Shown here piece by piece: positions 60,240 to 64,000 of a DNA stretch of 64,000 bases; the stretch's first letter is position 1; the number at the start of each line of letters is the position of its first letter. This DNA comes from Pontederia crassipes (Eukaryota; Streptophyta; Magnoliopsida; Commelinales; Pontederiaceae): assembly GCA_030549335.1 (NCBI GenBank), contig CM060196.1, positions 70,144,139-70,208,138 of the forward strand, given 5' to 3'. Below the pieces are notes generated by a model. It ran no database searches, was not told the DNA's origin, and saw only the letters and a list, made by a program, of their open reading frames with translations. Made by a program: the position numbers and the translations under genes.

Positions 60240-63182
60240 AAGAAGAGAGTAGAATCAACCTATGTGCAACCTTGCCGACTAATTTTAATATTGAAATGAT
60301 CCATAGCAGTGAGGACTAATTACTCCTTACTTATCTGCATTACCTCTTTCATATAGGAAGCTTTTAGTAACATTTGATCACCATCATTAATGATATCTTT
60401 TCATATACCTTCGTTTGCATAGCTCTTCTCCTTTTAACCTTTTTCCTAATTCGTTCAACCTTCTTAACATATCTTCTTCGTTCATGATTTCTCTTTGCCT
60501 ATTTCACTCAATTGAGTGGGGGACAACAAGGTTGTCAATATAATCGAACGATATTTTAAAATATTTGATTGGTGGCCATTATGATAAGAAAATTTGATCA
60601 CATATAAATGATCATTCCAGTTACCATGCCAATTAAGTGTACATATTCCCAACATGTGTTAATTGTAGTTATATACAACAATTGATTACACTCCGATGTT
60701 ATCTTAGGCCTTTATCTTTACCATCAATTATGCTTTTGGCATTTTATCCTTTCCCTTGAAACTTTATATTTCTAAATTGTTTAACATTGGGATTCAAGGG
60801 ACAAATCTATCACTTTTTCATAACCTCATGACCTCCAAGGATCATTGCATACGTGAGTTTAATTACAATATAACTATCGATCACATATCCACCTAGCATC
60901 TATTGTCATTGGTCTGTCGTCCATAACGATACATGATTTAATGTTAGTAATTTACTTGGATTCAGTGAAAATCAACGTTTAATGTCGCCCAATGTTGATG
61001 TTCTTGTGATATAGTATGATGATAGTCATCTAGAGGTACGGTCACTTGACCTTCGACTTAGATCATATAGCTTGAGGGATTTCACATAGTACAAGAATAA
61101 ATAATTGTCCAATGCAACAATTTTGTTTGGAATCAAATAGAAGTCTTATAAATCATTTGAGAATGGATTGTTCTTGGCTATCTATGCCATTGGAATAAGA
61201 TGATTCATTAATCAACGTCATTCAATATTTTTCCTATGTCCTGGTCCTTATATCAATACTTTGTTCGATAATTTAATCATGGGAGTTGCTTTCAACTTTA
61301 ACTTCTTAGTTTACCTTGCATTGTCTTCTATTGATTTACATTTCCATTACAATATCATGTCATATACTTTCATAGAAAGCCAGTGGTCATATATATATCA
61401 CCACCGCAAGTTCTCTTTTTTTGGAGTTGAGTGTCTTTCCCTCCATGTATAGGGGAATAAACCAATATAATTATCTTAAGGGAATGAGAAGCACCCCGAA
61501 TCAACGTTACGATTACGATGATGATTCGATCATTTCGATGGAACACATGGTAAAATTCAATCCATAACGAACCCAAACAATTTATGCACGCTACATAACA
61601 TAAGTCCTTAATAAAACATTATGAATGTAGGCAAACACATAGAATGAATTCAAGCAATAGGGTAGGAAAAACAAAGTAATCACCAAAATACAAGACAAAC
61701 AATCATCTTTATCTTTTGCACATTGTCCATTTTCGTAACCTACCATAGTACATTTCCATATCATACTTTAGTCCATTTTCACATATTGCATTGGTCCTTT
61801 TTTCATACAATTGTCCATCTTTTAACTTGACATCAATAATAAGAATCATACTTCGCACAAGGCGGAAACATCTGTAAGAGTGTGGATGACCTCGCATTAG
61901 ACCATAACATGAGTGAAGATAAACATTGTTCTAGGCGGAAACATCCCTCGAAGGAGATGACCTCGCTACCTTGTGCTAGGTGGAAACATCCCTCGAAGGA
62001 GATGACCTCACTCTAAACCATAACATAACTTTTCATCATTATAGTGGACCTCTCTCTCTCGACATGTAAATAGATCAAGGTCGTATTGAGCATAGTTCCG
62101 ACTCATCTTTAAGATTGTTTCATTTGATAATAAATCGGATGGACAGAGGCTTAATAAATCCAAGGGTTCAATTAGGATCGGATTTCCTTCTATCCACATA
62201 TCGAACGCCTACAAGTCAAACAATCGTTCATTTCTAATTCATTCAGCGATCGTCCGAGAGGAGGAGCGGACGTCCGTTTGTCAATATCTTTCGATCAACT
62301 GAAAAGGGGTAGTGATCGACTGTTAGGTATTCATTCTTCAATCCAATGTGACGTCTGAGTCTTTCAAAATTCTATATTTATTCGTCCATATATCTAACTC
62401 TTAGCTCAATATGAGGTAATAAGAATTCTTATAATTAGTTTGTATTTTCTTAAGACTTTTATCAACATAATATAGAGGCCATATGAAGTATAAGGTACAA
62501 CAAGCATTATGGGTGCTTACTTATCAATATAACATATAAATAAACCCCCATCTTGACAACCTCATGGAACCACATAAACCATAATAATAAATCATAACTT
62601 AGGCATGCTTGGTTTTCTATAAAGTTCACTTTCTACTATTTTGGAACCATCTCACACCTACTTATTGTGTGAGGCAATTCTTTTTCTTATAATTCCCTCA
62701 TTTCTCTCATAAATTTACATCTCTTTGCAGTACGCCTACTCATTTCACTCTTCATTCTGCTGCAATCAGCAAAAGAAGTCTGTGAGTAGGATGATCATAA
62801 AAGAGATGGAAAACATGAATTGAAAGAAACAAAATTGTTTCTTATATCTTATTCTCTAAATATATGTAAGACTGATTCTGCAGGTAGGTATAATCATCCC
62901 CATACATTATTTATTTTTTTACAATTTTTTTTCATAACCTTTATGACCCTTTTGCATAATTACTAATACTCTTTAGGTTGATTTCTACCATACAAAATAA
63001 CCTCCTTAGGAATCAACCACTCTTATGAAATAAGCATCGATACATCAATAAAGAATGACATAAAGCAAGAAAGATCTTACTTGTCCTTTACAGTGGAAAG
63101 TGTGGCGACTGCTCGGCGAAAGCACATGAACCATTACCATACTATCTTATACAATAAGACGTCAAGAGAGTCCTGACTTTAG
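60240..63182 (-). other. Internal region of second Tekay-like element, non-coding
   Basis: No gag, protease or RT frame. The part 62,000-63,180 corresponds, inverted, to 10,445-11,450 of the first copy. At 61,859-62,012 a unit GGYGGAAACATC...GATGACCTC occurs three times (starts near 61,861, 61,936 and 61,979). Confidence 0.65.
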
Positions 63183-63194
63183 GCTCTGATACCA
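63183..63194 (-). other. Primer-binding site of second Tekay-like element
   Basis: The minus strand reads TGGTATCAGAGC, four bases after the LTR end. Confidence 0.9.
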
Positions 63195-63198
63195 TAAA

Positions 63199-64000
63199 TG
63201 TAATGTTCCCAAATCGACCAACGCCACATGGCGAGGATCTCTACGAAGGCGCTACGAAAATGATAACATTTGATTAAAAAATTGACCAAATCTCAATTAA
63301 AACGATGACAGATCAGCAATAAGAATAAAGAAGGAAAATAGAAATATCATAATAGCGAAAGTCTCAAAGTACTACAAAATCTCCATGATGACTATAATAT
63401 TTGAATTGCATCCATGTCCATAAATGCGGAAAGTAAGGATAAAGATAAGTAGGCCCTCTGTCAGTTCATGTGCTTTATTATCGCTCGAGCTGATCGCGGC
63501 ACACGATCTCAACACCATCACTGACCTGGTCCTGTGGAAATCAACACAGGGGAGGAGATCCTCCCGTAAGCTATACAACCTAGTGGGGATCCATAAAGTA
63601 CTCAATGCATAACAATAAATAGTAATAGTCAAAATCAGTAATCACTTATAACAAGATCTGATAGAGAACATAAGATCGTTCGATTTGAGATATCAATGGA
63701 TAAAAGAGATAGAGATCATGAGTCAATCTTATAATCATGAAAGATTTTAGTAATCATGTTGGATTAATAATCATGCTTCACTTATCATCATATTCATGTC
63801 ATATGTACTTTCTTTGTTCTTGTACTTCTTTCTTAGTATTACATGCCTTTGGGTGCCTTTGGATGCCTTTAACTTTTGAAGGTTTTACGCCGAGCAAACA
63901 ATACAGTCTTGTGCAGCTTATGAGTGATCAAGCCATGGCTAAGGGACCGACCCTTCACTATAAGCACTTACCATGGGCTGGCCACCCTCCATTTATCCTT
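63199..64000 (-). repeat. 5' LTR of second Tekay-like element, cut by the window edge
   Basis: It matches 47,762-47,983 joined to 56,786-57,363 with few differences. The rest lies to the right of the window. Confidence 0.9.

Larger units (their letters stand above)
47762..64000 (-). mobile_element. Second Tekay-like element (minus strand), host of nested insertions, runs off the window
   Basis: On the minus strand the 5' LTR begins beyond 64,000 and ends at 63,199; a primer site follows (63,183-63,194); the internal region runs to 58,486; the 3' LTR runs from 58,485 to 47,762, split by an 8.8-kb insertion. LTR ends (TGTAACACCC and, inverted, TCTAACGCCC) and internal blocks match the element at 8112-16349, so both are the same family. 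Like it, this copy has no intact gag or pol. Its outer target duplication cannot be checked. Confidence 0.85.

Noticed and set aside
1..64000. Transfer RNA genes or organelle-derived segments
   Set aside because: The only tRNA-related signals seen were the TGGTATCAGAGC primer sites of retroelements. No cloverleaf with A and B boxes and no plastid or mitochondrial gene was recognised by eye; a tRNAscan-SE run would settle this.

Overview
This window is nuclear DNA of a flowering plant. It holds one intact host gene with canonical GT-AG introns, a plant ferric-chelate reductase (FRO family), set in AT-rich DNA filled with plant-type transposons: Ty1-copia, Ty3-gypsy chromovirus (Tekay/Del-like and a shorter-LTR type), Tat/Athila-like LTRs, CACTA, hAT MITEs and a long-TIR foldback element. 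The species cannot be fixed from sequence alone. The GC-rich last large exon of the FRO gene is compatible with a monocot, but this is weak evidence.

Layout. 1-5.6 kb: a Tork/TNT1-like copia relic whose gag-pol frame is split by a 3.2-kb CACTA element (3-bp target duplication TAT). 5.6-7.7 kb: a second, very decayed copia RT/RNase H relic and the start of its LTR. 7.7-17.9 kb: a long inverted repeat built from copia 3' ends; its left arm is split by a complete 8.24-kb non-autonomous Tekay-like element (two 2,317-bp LTRs, duplication GTCAT). 18-20.4 kb: a second copy of a 540-bp repeat that also lies in the CACTA element, then a 1.56-kb solo LTR (duplication ATATA). 20.4-32.2 kb: an old minus-strand copia element with diverged LTRs, whose GC-rich stretch took in a very recent chromovirus (25,936-31,622; two 543-bp LTRs with 2 differences). 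33.9-36.9 kb: the FRO gene, 8 exons, 699 residues. 37.8-47.6 kb: a shrunken copia remnant, a hAT MITE, a 2.25-kb solo LTR with notable stem-loops, decayed TIR elements and a foldback element filled with about 1 kb of GC-rich hairpins. 47.8-64 kb: a second member of the Tekay-like family (minus strand, running off the window). Its 3' LTR contains an 8.8-kb Tat/Athila-like element, whose own 5' LTR contains a 2.8-kb solo LTR, giving three nested insertions with matching 5-bp duplications.

Function. The only gene expected to act for the plant is the FRO gene: a membrane flavocytochrome that passes electrons from NADPH through FAD and two hemes to Fe(III) or Cu(II). Eight GTAC motifs, the core of the plant copper-response element, lie within 240 bp in its upstream region. 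Everything else is selfish or decayed DNA. The most unusual structures are paired LTR stem-loops whose stems differ but stay complementary, and the GC-rich hairpin array.
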